A stretch of DNA of 64,000 nucleotides, taken from NCBI RefSeq assembly GCF_003935375.1, contig NZ_RHQM01000010.1, positions 1-64,000 of the forward strand. The letters run 5' to 3'. Made by a program: the position numbers and the translations under genes. Below, in pieces: positions 30,159 through 39,358 of this stretch (positions are counted from its first letter, which is position 1; the number at the start of each line of letters is the position of its first letter). Under the pieces are notes generated by a model. That model did not search any database, was not told the origin of the DNA, and saw nothing but the letters and a program-made list of their open reading frames with translations. The DNA is from Stutzerimonas xanthomarina. Lineage in GTDB: Bacteria > Pseudomonadota > Gammaproteobacteria > Pseudomonadales > Pseudomonadaceae.

Positions 30159-30404
30159 CTAGCTCCGCAATTGCGCGCTAAAATGAAAGACGCTCCCCGC
30201 CGTTACCTTATGCTTCATGGGTAAGGCGCGAAGCCGCGTCTCTGAGCCGTCCGGATCAATTCGAACGAGCCATCCATCCCTCGCCATTATCAGCGTACGG
30301 CCTGCCTGAACTGCACGCAGGTAAGCAGCATGCGTGACGCTGGCTGCGAGCGCAGGAATCAATCCCTCGGGATGGCCAATTTCGTGGTCGCTGGGCTCTG
30401 TCAT
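30159..30404 (-). CDS. Small protein of unknown function, divergent from an AbrB-like gene
   Basis: This 81-residue soluble protein has helices (ALAASVTHAAYLRAVQAG) and a beta-rich middle (TLIMARDGWLVRIDPDGSE). GGAGG lies 7 nt before the ATG, supporting a real gene. It is divergent from the AbrB-like gene at 30507, separated by 102 bp. No family recognised. Confidence 0.6.
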   Translation of the reverse strand: MTEPSDHEIGHPEGLIPALAASVTHAAYLRAVQAGRTLIMARDGWLVRIDPDGSETRLRALPMKHKVTAGSVFHFSAQLRS

Positions 30405-30506
30405 GGTTTAGCCTCCAAATAGGGGGAATCTACGACATGGGTGTGCGCTATGGTAAGGCGTCTCCGCCATGCTTCTGACTTTAGCTTCTGTAAGGAGGGT
30501 GGCGTC

Positions 30507-30698
30507 ATGGACACACCTAACAGCTGGCGAGTTGTCTGCCAAGATCCGGGAGACGGCAGCGGAGACGTAATCGTTGAGCTTCCATCTGAGTTACTTGCGA
30601 AACTCGGTTGGACGCTGGGAGATGAGCTGATAGTGGAGAAAAGCGAGGAGGGATTTTCCCTAAAGCTCAAACCGCGGCCCGTGAACGCACCTCTTTAG
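30507..30698 (+). CDS. AbrB/MazE-like DNA-binding protein
   Basis: This 63-residue protein has the swapped-hairpin pattern of AbrB/MazE domains: GDVIVELPSELLAKLGWTLG followed by DELIVEKSEEGFSLKLK. AAGGAGGG precedes the ATG. Such proteins are often antitoxins or transition regulators; no toxin gene follows it. It could instead regulate its divergent neighbour. Confidence 0.72.
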   Translation: MDTPNSWRVVCQDPGDGSGDVIVELPSELLAKLGWTLGDELIVEKSEEGFSLKLKPRPVNAPL

Positions 30699-30823
30699 GC
30701 GGATTGCACCGCATAGGCGGCATAGCCAATGAGGCGTTCCGGCGTTAGATCGAACTGCGCTTCGAAACACTCGACCATCGTTCTGGTCGAGTCGACTGCG
30801 GCAGTACGATGCACCGGAGTCGT
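30695..30823 (-). pseudogene. IS transposase remnant (IS1182-like)
   Basis: A leftward frame reads STRTMVECFEAQFDLTPERL then IGYAAYAVQSA and stop. It resembles the conserved ...RFDLxPERLIGDTAYG stretch of IS1182-type transposases. Both ends are lost. Confidence 0.55.
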
Positions 30824-31507
30824 TTCCACTTACATGATCACGCCATGCTCGGTGTCGCTCAGGAAGTTGGCGGAGTAGGCAAAATAAGCCGAGCCAGGGC
30901 GGCGGTGTCAGACTTTATTCCTGGCTGCGGTGGGGCTTTTCCGGCGGACGCGTTAGGCTGTGTCGAACTATATTTCCGTTGTTGCGGCATGCCATAGCGC
31001 TGAAGCTTGCGGATTTTGCGGCCCTCTATGTCAAACTATATTCTGGGCATCCAATCATGGATTTACCTCGGGGTTAGTGTGGGTTGTTGTTGCCCTCAGA
31101 GTGTCCATCGATCCAGCAACGACCTTCGAGCAAGGAATCCGATTTAATTTTCAGGCACCTTTCACATGCCAAGATCTAAGCTCTGACCGGTCCAAGGTGA
31201 GCCCGATGTCGAGAGGATTTCTGCTTTGGTACGCCTGCGTAATGATTCACAAACCGCACGTTAACGCTGCTTCCGGGCTTAATGCGTCGAATGTGGGTGT
31301 CAAACATTGGCGTTGTTAGAGCTGGCTTGCTCTGATACCCCCGTCAAACCTGCTCTTGATTGGCGCGAGTTTGTGTCAATCAATGGACTTGAGTTTGACG
31401 GTCAATTGCCAATTACCGAAATAGCCGCAAGAGGTAGGGGTGACGGGCGATTTGGCAGTGTCAATGTAGGGAACGTAAGGTGATACCAAGCCCCTCTGAT
31501 CCCGGGA
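30824..31507. other. About 0.7 kb without a supported gene
   Basis: Only short frames are present. A similar string, TGTCGAACTATATTTCC / TGTCAAACTATATTCTGG, occurs at about 30960 and 31029. It is probably decayed. Confidence 0.35.
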
Positions 31508-32575
<1,068 letters not shown>

Positions 32576-32585
32576 TGTTTTCGGT

Positions 32586-33479
32586 TTAGCCCGGATAACG
32601 CAGGGCATCGCGCAGCAAGGTAAAAGCCGGTGAACTCTGTCGCCGGCTCGGGTAATAGAGGTGGTAGCCCGAGAAGGGCTCGCACCAGTCTTCAAGCACG
32701 CGAATCAGCCGGCCTTCAGCTACATGCGCCTGCACTAGGTCTTCGGCCATGTAGGCCAAACCTAACCCCTGGAGGGCTGCCCCCAGGCGCATGGCGATGT
32801 TGTTGAACACCAGTTGGCCCTCAACTCGTACCTTGAGTTCCTCTCCGTTCTTCTCGAATTCCCAAGGGAAGATGCCGCCGTAGGTGGGCATGCGGATGTT
32901 GATGCAATTGTGCTGCATCAGGTCACGCGGAATTACTGGTTGCGGATGCCTAGCGAAATACGCCGGGGAGCCGACGACAGCCATGCGCATATCTGGGCCG
33001 ATGCGCATCGCAATCATGTCCTTGGCCACTTGTTGACCTAGCCGTACGCCGGCGTCGTAGCCTTCCGCCACGATATCGGTCAGACCGTAGTCGACGATGA
33101 CCTCGATGCTCAGATCCGGATTATCCGGTAGCAGCGTTGCCAGTACGGGTTGCAGGATAGTGATCGCCGCATGCTCGCCAGCGGTGAGGCGCAGCTTGCC
33201 CGCCGGCTTGTCACGAAACTCGCTGAGCAATCCCAGCTCGCTGTCGATTTCTTCGAATCTGGGCGCGACCACCCGCAGCAGATGTTCTCCTGCCTCCGTG
33301 GGGGCAACGCTGCGAGTGGTGCGCGCGAGTAGCCTAACGCCGAGGCGCTCTTCCAGCTGGCGCATGGCGCGACTCAAGGCCGGCTGCGACATACCTAGCT
33401 TGGCAGCGGCGCGCGTGAAACTACGCTCCTGCGCCACGGCTGCAAAGATCGCGAGCTGGTCGTAGCTTTCAGTGGCCAT
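32586..33479 (-). CDS. LysR-family transcriptional regulator
   Basis: This 297-residue regulator has an N-terminal winged helix-turn-helix (FAAVAQERSFTRAAAKLGMSQPALSRAM) and a C-terminal effector domain (about 90-295). The start MATESYDQL at 33479 is chosen as the normal LysR length, with AGGTG upstream. It is convergent with the aldo/keto reductase, so a direct pairing is not certain. Confidence 0.87.
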   Translation of the reverse strand: MATESYDQLAIFAAVAQERSFTRAAAKLGMSQPALSRAMRQLEERLGVRLLARTTRSVAPTEAGEHLLRVVAPRFEEIDSELGLLSEFRDKPAGKLRLTAGEHAAITILQPVLATLLPDNPDLSIEVIVDYGLTDIVAEGYDAGVRLGQQVAKDMIAMRIGPDMRMAVVGSPAYFARHPQPVIPRDLMQHNCINIRMPTYGGIFPWEFEKNGEELKVRVEGQLVFNNIAMRLGAALQGLGLAYMAEDLVQAHVAEGRLIRVLEDWCEPFSGYHLYYPSRRQSSPAFTLLRDALRYPG

Positions 33480-33855
33480 TAATGCACACCTGTTATGAAC
33501 CAACTGCGATTATGCCACCAGGCAAGCTACAGCTGCTTGGTTCCACATTGCCCCAATAGACGACGGTTTCTGTGAGTGTGGGGGAATTCCGTAATGTGTG
33601 GTGCCAGAACACACGCGGCAGCTTAGGGTCGATTTCAGCTGGTAACGATAGGCCGCTTCTGGCCGTAAGCGGAAGCGGTGCTATCTGCCCCTAAGAGGTG
33701 TGTTCAAGCTCGTCGTTTGAGCTTTAGCGAATTTCCCTGGCTCACTTTTCTAAACTGACGACTCACCGTCGCGCGAGCCCATACAGTGGCGGGCCTGAAA
33801 GCAAAGCTCGCACTTGATTTAGGTTGTCACCAACGGTCATTGAAGCGAAATGCCT
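33480..33855. other. Intergenic, nothing recognised
   Basis: About 375 bp between the LysR start and the end of the YedK gene. No coding frame or clear regulatory element was seen. Confidence 0.4.
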
Positions 33856-34569
33856 TTATACCAGCGGCTGGGCGATCCTATTGATAAGTTCCGGCCCATC
33901 ATTCCGCACGTTCCCGACGTCCTTACCCACCGGATGCCACTCGAATTCCTCGACGCATAAACCATGCGCCAGTGCTAGCTCCTCAGCCTTGAGCGGCAAA
34001 AGCTCCTGCTGCATCCAGAGCGCAGCGTACTCTGGCGATAGAACCAGAGGACGCCGATCGTGAATATCGAGCATGCCGGCAGCGCTAGATGACGTAATGA
34101 CAACAAAGCCGTCGCCGTCTCGGGGTTCCAGCGAGGCGCCTCGCTGAAACCGCCCGAGCGCAGCGAAAAACATCGGCTCGCCGCTACGGAGCGTGATGTA
34201 GTAGGGCTGCTTGATCTTCGGGTTGGCCGCGTCCTTCTTCCACTCGTACCAACCATCAGCGGGCACTATTGCGCGGCCGGTTTGCCAGATATCGCGAAAG
34301 AACTTGCTAGTCGCGGCCGTTTCCACCCTGGCATTTATCGCTGGTGGTCGCTTCCCCTGTGCCCACAATGGGGCGTAACCCCACTTGACCGGCTCCATGC
34401 GCAGGCCATCATCGTCCTGGTGCAGGAGCTGAACCAGTGATTGCGGACACACGTTGTAGCGTCCGATTGGCTCAGGATTCACGCTGCCACGCAATGGCAA
34501 GGGCAGCTGCATCGCGATCTTGTCCAGGTACTCATAGGCGATTCGGTACTGAGCGAAACGTCCACACAT
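33856..34569 (-). CDS. SOS response-associated peptidase (YedK/HMCES family)
   Basis: This 237-residue protein begins MCGRF; Cys2 becomes the N-terminal catalytic residue that covalently traps abasic sites in single-stranded DNA. Conserved motifs: NVCPQ, WGYAPLWA, NARVETA, RAIVPADGWYEW, and HDRRPLVL with the catalytic His. It is divergent from the UmuD-like gene with a LexA box between them, consistent with SOS control. Confidence 0.9.
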   Translation of the reverse strand: MCGRFAQYRIAYEYLDKIAMQLPLPLRGSVNPEPIGRYNVCPQSLVQLLHQDDDGLRMEPVKWGYAPLWAQGKRPPAINARVETAATSKFFRDIWQTGRAIVPADGWYEWKKDAANPKIKQPYYITLRSGEPMFFAALGRFQRGASLEPRDGDGFVVITSSSAAGMLDIHDRRPLVLSPEYAALWMQQELLPLKAEELALAHGLCVEEFEWHPVGKDVGNVRNDGPELINRIAQPLV

Positions 34570-34619
34570 GGGTGCCCCCGCACATCTGGTTCAATTGACC
34601 GGACTCTAGCTTCAGAATA

Positions 34620-34635
34620 CTGTATATGCATACAG
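34620..34635. promoter_or_regulatory. LexA box
   Basis: CTGT-ATATGCAT-ACAG is a perfect LexA operator. It lies 16 bp before the UmuD-like ATG (34652) and 50 bp from the YedK start (34569). Confidence 0.88.
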
Positions 34636-34651
34636 TTATGAGGTCTGTGCC

Positions 34652-35083
34652 ATGCCCGTCCATATGTTGGGACCTGCTGCTCCCGCCACAATTGCACTGC
34701 CGTTTTTCAGTTTCTGCGTGCCCGCCGGATTCCCGAGCCCAGCGCAGGACCACATGGAGGGGAGCATCTCGCTCGACGAGCTGATGAACATCCGAGCTCC
34801 GCATACCTACCTGGCGCGCGCAGACGGGGAGAGCATGATCCAGGTCGGCATTTTCGACCGAGACATTCTGATCATCGACCGGGGACGGGAGGCAGAAAAA
34901 GGGGAGGTGATCATCGCAGCGCTGAATAACGAGCCTCTGGTCAAGATTTTCGACCGAGCCGGCAGCCAGGTCATTCTGCGCTCGGCTAATCCGAAGTTCC
35001 CGCCGCGGTACCTCCTCGAAAGCGAAGAACTCTACGTATGGGGCGTGGTGTCATACAGCATCCGAATCCATGGCAAGTACTGA
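34652..35083 (+). CDS. umuD: UmuD-like S24 peptidase (translesion polymerase subunit)
   Basis: This 143-residue protein self-cleaves with RecA filaments and partners UmuC. A cleavage site Ala25-Gly26 ([10 protein letters not shown]), nucleophile Ser61 (ADGESM) and Lys98 (EPLVKIF) are all present. The length matches UmuD/RulA. It overlaps umuC by 14 bp and follows the LexA box. Confidence 0.9.
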   Translation: MPVHMLGPAAPATIALPFFSFCVPAGFPSPAQDHMEGSISLDELMNIRAPHTYLARADGESMIQVGIFDRDILIIDRGREAEKGEVIIAALNNEPLVKIFDRAGSQVILRSANPKFPPRYLLESEELYVWGVVSYSIRIHGKY

Positions 35084-36350
35084 GCGGGCCATCGCCCTCA
35101 TTGATTGCAACTCGTTCTACGCCAGCTGCGAGCGTGTCTTTCGACCAGACTTGCGCCGTACGCCTATCGTCGTGCTTTCGAACAATGACGGCTGCGTGAT
35201 CGCGCGCTCGGCCGAGGCAAAGCAGCTCGGTATCAAAATGGGCGTGCCGTATTTTCAGATCCGGCGCGACCTGGAGCGTTGGGGCGTTGTGGTGTTTTCC
35301 AGCAATTACGCGCTGTACGGCGACATGAGCGAGCGCGTCATGACGGTCATCGAGAGCCTGGTGCCTGCGGTTGAGGTGTACTCAATCGACGAGTCGTTTG
35401 CCGACCTTACCGGTGTGCCAGACGTCGAAGTGCTCGGCAGGCGGATCCGCGCTGAGGTACTGCGCAGCACAGGTATCCCGGTCGGGGTGGGCATTGGGGG
35501 GACCAAGACGCTCGCCAAGTTGGCGAACCATTCAGCGAAGCGCTGGCAGAAGCAGACGGGTGGGGTAGTGGACCTTCTCGACCCGGTGCGGCGCGACAAG
35601 GTACTGCGCGTGACTGAAGTCGGCGATGTATGGGGTGTCGGACGCCGGATGACCGAGCACCTGAACAGGATGGGCATACGTACTGCTTGGGATCTAGCCA
35701 GCGCGGATGCTTGGACCCTGCGCAAAAAATTCAGCGTTGTTATCGAGAAAACTTCCCGCGAACTGCGCGGGACGCCGTGCCTCAATCTGGAGGACGTCGC
35801 GTCACCCAAACAGGAGATCTGCTGCTCGCGGATGTTCGGCAAGCGCCTGCGCGAGCTGGAGCCAATCAAGGAGGCAGTGGCGGCATACGCCGCCCGGGCC
35901 AGCGAGAAGCTGAGGGCACAGCAGTCACTGTGCAAGCGTGTCCGAATCAGCATCCGTACCGGCATGTTCAATCCCGACGAGCCCAAGTTCGCAAAAGGCG
36001 TGGTGTGTGAGCTGCCGTATCCCACCGACGACACCCGATACATCACCCGGGCGGCGATCGCCGGTTTGGAGCACATCTATCGCGAGGGCTTTTCGTTCAG
36101 CAAGGCCGAGGTCCTGCTGATGGATCTGTGCCAGCGTGGCGAGTACACCGACGATCTATTCGCTCAAACCCAGTCCGCTGCGTCGGAGCGGGTTATGGGC
36201 GTGCTCGATGCAATCAACGCCAAGTGGGGCCGCAACACCCTCCGGCCCGGCCGCGTAACCACCGCGCCGGACTGGGGCATGCGACGGGAGATGATGAGCC
36301 AAAGTTTCACGACCAAGCTGGATCAGTTGTGGGTGGTGCGGTGCAACTAG
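35070..36350 (+). CDS. umuC: Y-family DNA polymerase V catalytic subunit
   Basis: This 426-residue error-prone polymerase has catalytic motifs [16 protein letters not shown] (first Asp) and [14 protein letters not shown] (second acidic pair), thumb helix-hairpin-helix GVGRRM, and a UmuC C-terminal domain ([15 protein letters not shown]). It is intact and full length. Accessory umuDC (rulAB-like) operons are often found on mobile elements in Pseudomonas and are recurrent insertion neighbours of tyrosine recombinases. Confidence 0.92.
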   Translation: MASTERAIALIDCNSFYASCERVFRPDLRRTPIVVLSNNDGCVIARSAEAKQLGIKMGVPYFQIRRDLERWGVVVFSSNYALYGDMSERVMTVIESLVPAVEVYSIDESFADLTGVPDVEVLGRRIRAEVLRSTGIPVGVGIGGTKTLAKLANHSAKRWQKQTGGVVDLLDPVRRDKVLRVTEVGDVWGVGRRMTEHLNRMGIRTAWDLASADAWTLRKKFSVVIEKTSRELRGTPCLNLEDVASPKQEICCSRMFGKRLRELEPIKEAVAAYAARASEKLRAQQSLCKRVRISIRTGMFNPDEPKFAKGVVCELPYPTDDTRYITRAAIAGLEHIYREGFSFSKAEVLLMDLCQRGEYTDDLFAQTQSAASERVMGVLDAINAKWGRNTLRPGRVTTAPDWGMRREMMSQSFTTKLDQLWVVRCN

Positions 36351-36424
36351 GCGAGTGCATGCGAGGACCGATGAATTCCAGGTACTGGTTGTAGTGCGAT
36401 CGCTTGCATCCGTTGACCGCTGAA

Positions 36425-36460
36425 AGCGTAAAGAAAAAGCCAGGCAGTGCCTGGCTCTTG
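36425..36460 (-). terminator. Terminator for the MvaT-family gene
   Basis: Leftward, AGCCAGGCA-CTGCCTGGCT forms a tight hairpin followed by TTTTTCTTT. It also lies just after umuC and could act in both directions. Confidence 0.75.
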
Positions 36461-36475
36461 TGTTGGTCGGATAGC

Positions 36476-36841
36476 TTACTGAAGCCAACCCTCTACCTTT
36501 TCGGCGCCGTGCTTTTCTTTCCAAGCTTTCAAAATCTTATGATTGCCACCCTTCGTCTCTACCACCTCTCCAGTTTCTGGGTTTTTGTAAACCTTAACTT
36601 GGCGCTGCCGACGAGGCGCTTGAGACGTCGGGGTGGCGCTGATGCTGGTGCGGCTGGGCTGCGGATCCAATATTGAAATAATTTCGCGCAGGCCTACGTC
36701 ATATTGCCCCATCAAATTGCGGAGTTTTTCCTCGAACTCGATTTCGCGCTTGAGTTTGTCGTCATTCTTAAGAGCATCAAGCTGCTTGAGCTGGGCTGCG
36801 AGCTGGGCTTCTAGAGCTTTGAATTCGGCGAGTTTGGACAT
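36476..36841 (-). CDS. MvaT/MvaU-family H-NS-like silencer
   Basis: This 121-residue protein has an N-terminal coiled-coil oligomerisation region (about 1-60) and a C-terminal DNA-binding domain. That domain has VKVYKNPETGEVVETKGGNHKILKAWKEKHG, compared here only by its halves: YKNPETGEVVETKGGN and HKILKAWKEKHG, the MvaT signature. These proteins silence AT-rich foreign DNA in Pseudomonas. Carriage on the island suggests a stealth function. Confidence 0.88.
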   Translation of the reverse strand: MSKLAEFKALEAQLAAQLKQLDALKNDDKLKREIEFEEKLRNLMGQYDVGLREIISILDPQPSRTSISATPTSQAPRRQRQVKVYKNPETGEVVETKGGNHKILKAWKEKHGAEKVEGWLQ

Positions 36842-37197
36842 GGGTAACCTTCGGAGAACGAAACTGCTTTGTGTGTCTCAGTCTACCGCTTGGGCACGGA
36901 GGGAGAAAACTAAGGACCGACCGATTTCGTGAGTAATTCAGTCATCGAGAAGGCTGGTACAGGGATGGCGCTGCGGAGTGTTTGTCAGCCAGAGAGGTGC
37001 GTACTTCCTGACATATGAAGTGGTGGGTTAGCAAAATGGGAGGTGACCAAGCGGCGGCCGTTGCATAGAAACGTCGCGCATCCCGTAGAGGAAGCGGACG
37101 TGAGCAGGCTTCTTCTGCTTTAGCAGAGGTAGCCATGCATAGCATCGAAATTGGAGCTAGCCATTTACCTGCGGCAAATGAAGAAAGCTGCCTTTTT

Positions 37198-37401
37198 TGA
37201 CAACAATGGCAGCCGCTTCGCGAAGGCAGTTGATCATTTTGGTCTTATTGCTCGGTCTCGCTCCACATTCGTTTCGCTTACCTGCAAACGCCCAAAATGC
37301 TCAACTGCCCCATACTTGAAGGTTTCAAGTATGGGGCGCGGGGGCATACTTGAAGGAACGCTTCGCTGCTTCAAGTATGCCCCCGCAATTTTGTTGTCAA
37401 A
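37198..37401. repeat. Element with terminal inverted repeats enclosing two large hairpins
   Basis: TTTGACAACAA (about 37197-37207) and TTGTTGTCAAA (37391-37401) are 11-bp inverted ends. Inside are CCCCATACTTGAA (37308-37320) with TTCAAGTATGGGG (37324-37336), a 3-nt loop, and an 18-bp perfect stem (37338-37355 with 37369-37386). Both hairpins share CATACTTGAA. It resembles a miniature mobile element or a site-specific recombination target; no family recognised. Confidence 0.6.
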
Positions 37402-37854
37402 TCATAGCCGCCAGGCGTTGCCTGGCCGAAATGGCGATTGTGCACAGACGTGAGCTGCGCCATTCGCGGGCGCTGCCGCCCCGGCCTCAATCATAAGCCC
37501 GATCACTGCGGCACACTTGTCTTACGACCGCCATGTCACATGACTCGAGTGCTGCAGTCTCGCCGTGTCACTCGTAGGGCTTGCGGCAGTTAGTGAGTGT
37601 CGATGCGCCGGGTGACCGTGCCGTGTGTCTGTCACAGTGGCGTTATGAAGCGGTGTCCGGTCTGATGCCAAAGCGCCCACGCTTCAACTGAAATTTGTGT
37701 GGCAGCAGCCGACTGTCACGGAATTCTCGTCGCAGCGGATGCAAGTTCTTCGATGGTGGACTGTGCTCAGCGATAGGGCGTGCCAACCGTCGCCGCAAGC
37801 GATGCCCGGAGTTGCGTGAAAATTCGGTTTCTTTCCTGTTGTGTTCAGAACGAA

Positions 37855-37882
37855 AAAGGCCGCAGATTGGCTGCGGCCTTTT
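37855..37882. terminator. Bidirectional terminator
   Basis: AAAGGCCGCAG / CTGCGGCCTTTT hairpin with A and T tracts on both sides. It ends the leftward recombinase gene at 37937. Confidence 0.8.
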
Positions 37883-37936
37883 ATTCATCCTGTCTCATAA
37901 TCATCTCCAGGCGATGATTGTTTTGAACGCTACGCG

Positions 37937-39196
37937 CTAGCAAGGCTTTTGCTTAGTTCTCCTTCCTCGCTTTCCGCGTCCGGCTTGGTTTGCGAGCAGC
38001 TTTTTAAAATGCTCCCAGCGGATCTGCTCGGTCTGTGCGTTGTATGTCAGTCCCCGTTCCATCTGCTCCAGTAATCTCAGACTCAGTGGCTGCTCCAGGT
38101 AATGGTCTGCTGTGACTTCTGGTGCACCACCCTCATGGCCGAGCAGATAGGCGATCGTGGATGGAGATATGCCTGACCGTTCCAGCCGAACGGCAAACGA
38201 GCGACGGAGACTTTTAAAATTGAGCCCGCCATTAACCGCCGGCGGACAGTGCTGACCGATGTATCCTGTACCCGTGCACGGCCCGCAGAAAAACCGACTT
38301 GGGTCGCGGGAGTATAGGTGCTTTGGATCGAAGCTCAGCTCGTTGAAAAGCAGAGCGTCATTGCCATCGGCCTGGCGCCGTTCTTCTACGAAATTTAGAA
38401 AGCCCATCTCCACTAGCTTCGAGCAGATTGGAATCTGCCGAGCCGACGGCCCCGTCTTCAACGACTTGTTGTAGCCATTATCGTTGATATCGATAAGGTC
38501 TACGCCGTGGACATCCTGGATCACATCATGCACACGTAGCTGGCAGAGCTCGTTAAGCCGCGCGCCGGTATAGAGCCCAAGCGGGAGCAACCAAAACCGA
38601 TAGGGCTTGGCGTCCTGGTTGATTTTCGGCAGGTCGCCTGCGAGATACTTTCTGTAGGGCCAGCCTGAGAACATCTGATTCAGATTGCTATCCAGAAATG
38701 GCTTGGTGATTTCGGCGTGTTTTGTATTGCAGGTCGCGACTTTGATCGCCTCGGTAATCAGCTTGCTCTCAAGTGCTTCGTCTAGCATTCGATTGAACAA
38801 CTGATAGTAGGTCGTGAGGTTTGCGCCTTTGCTACCCGACGCAGCGTTCTGCTTGAGTAACGACGGTAGCTGATCCTTCAGACGCTGTACGTCGGCCCGA
38901 TCAAGCTCAGCAACTCGGCGGGTAGGATTATCTTGCGTCAGAGCGATTTTTAGTTTCTCCATCCGCGCTCGAAGCATGTGCTCGGATTTCCCTGCGTAAT
39001 TGTTTTCTCGCAGAAAGCGGGACAGCGTTATGTCCATGAACTCGGTAAGCAAAGGAGAAGACTGAAAGCGGTTTATCGCATCCGTAATCGCTGAAATGTT
39101 TGCCAACGCGATTCGCAAGTGTTCTTCATGGCCGGGTTCGACGATAAGACTCAGGCCTTTGTAAAAAGGAATGGAGAGGGGGGCAGTTACATTCAT
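37937..39196 (-). CDS. Tyrosine recombinase 1 (island integrase)
   Basis: This 419-residue protein has the catalytic domain in the last 230 residues: Arg in TGARLNELCQL, Arg in LRRSFAVRLERSG, His in LLGHEGG, and the nucleophile Tyr in ADHYLEQP. The usual His of HxxR is not obvious (FKSLRRS), a variation to note. It is transcribed leftward 162 bp after recombinase 2. ARLxELCQLR is shared with recombinase 2, so they are related. Confidence 0.85.
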   Translation of the reverse strand: MNVTAPLSIPFYKGLSLIVEPGHEEHLRIALANISAITDAINRFQSSPLLTEFMDITLSRFLRENNYAGKSEHMLRARMEKLKIALTQDNPTRRVAELDRADVQRLKDQLPSLLKQNAASGSKGANLTTYYQLFNRMLDEALESKLITEAIKVATCNTKHAEITKPFLDSNLNQMFSGWPYRKYLAGDLPKINQDAKPYRFWLLPLGLYTGARLNELCQLRVHDVIQDVHGVDLIDINDNGYNKSLKTGPSARQIPICSKLVEMGFLNFVEERRQADGNDALLFNELSFDPKHLYSRDPSRFFCGPCTGTGYIGQHCPPAVNGGLNFKSLRRSFAVRLERSGISPSTIAYLLGHEGGAPEVTADHYLEQPLSLRLLEQMERGLTYNAQTEQIRWEHFKKLLANQAGRGKRGRRTKQKPC

Positions 39197-39358
39197 ATAT
39201 ACCTCACAGTGGGTGAGGCTTGAGATTATTACTGGATGGATAAACAGTCAAGATAATCTATTAGGATTTACCATGCGATAGTTTTTATTGACAACTTGTC
39301 AATAATCGCAAGATGAGCAAAAGGTAAGAGCGAGCCCCTACCTTTTATTAGCTGAATA

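Larger units (their letters stand above)
36842..37936. other. 1.1 kb between the silencer gene and the first recombinase
   Basis: No convincing gene is present. The stretch holds the nested-palindrome element (37198-37401) and a terminator (37855-37882). Short frames in the rest have no ribosome sites or family features. Confidence 0.4.

Noticed and set aside
30507-30698. MazEF toxin-antitoxin operon
   Set aside because: The AbrB/MazE-like gene is not followed by a toxin; only a transposase remnant lies downstream.
37308-37386. CRISPR repeats or an integron attC site
   Set aside because: The two hairpins are not regularly spaced direct repeats, and the attC core sequences (GTTRRRY type) are absent.
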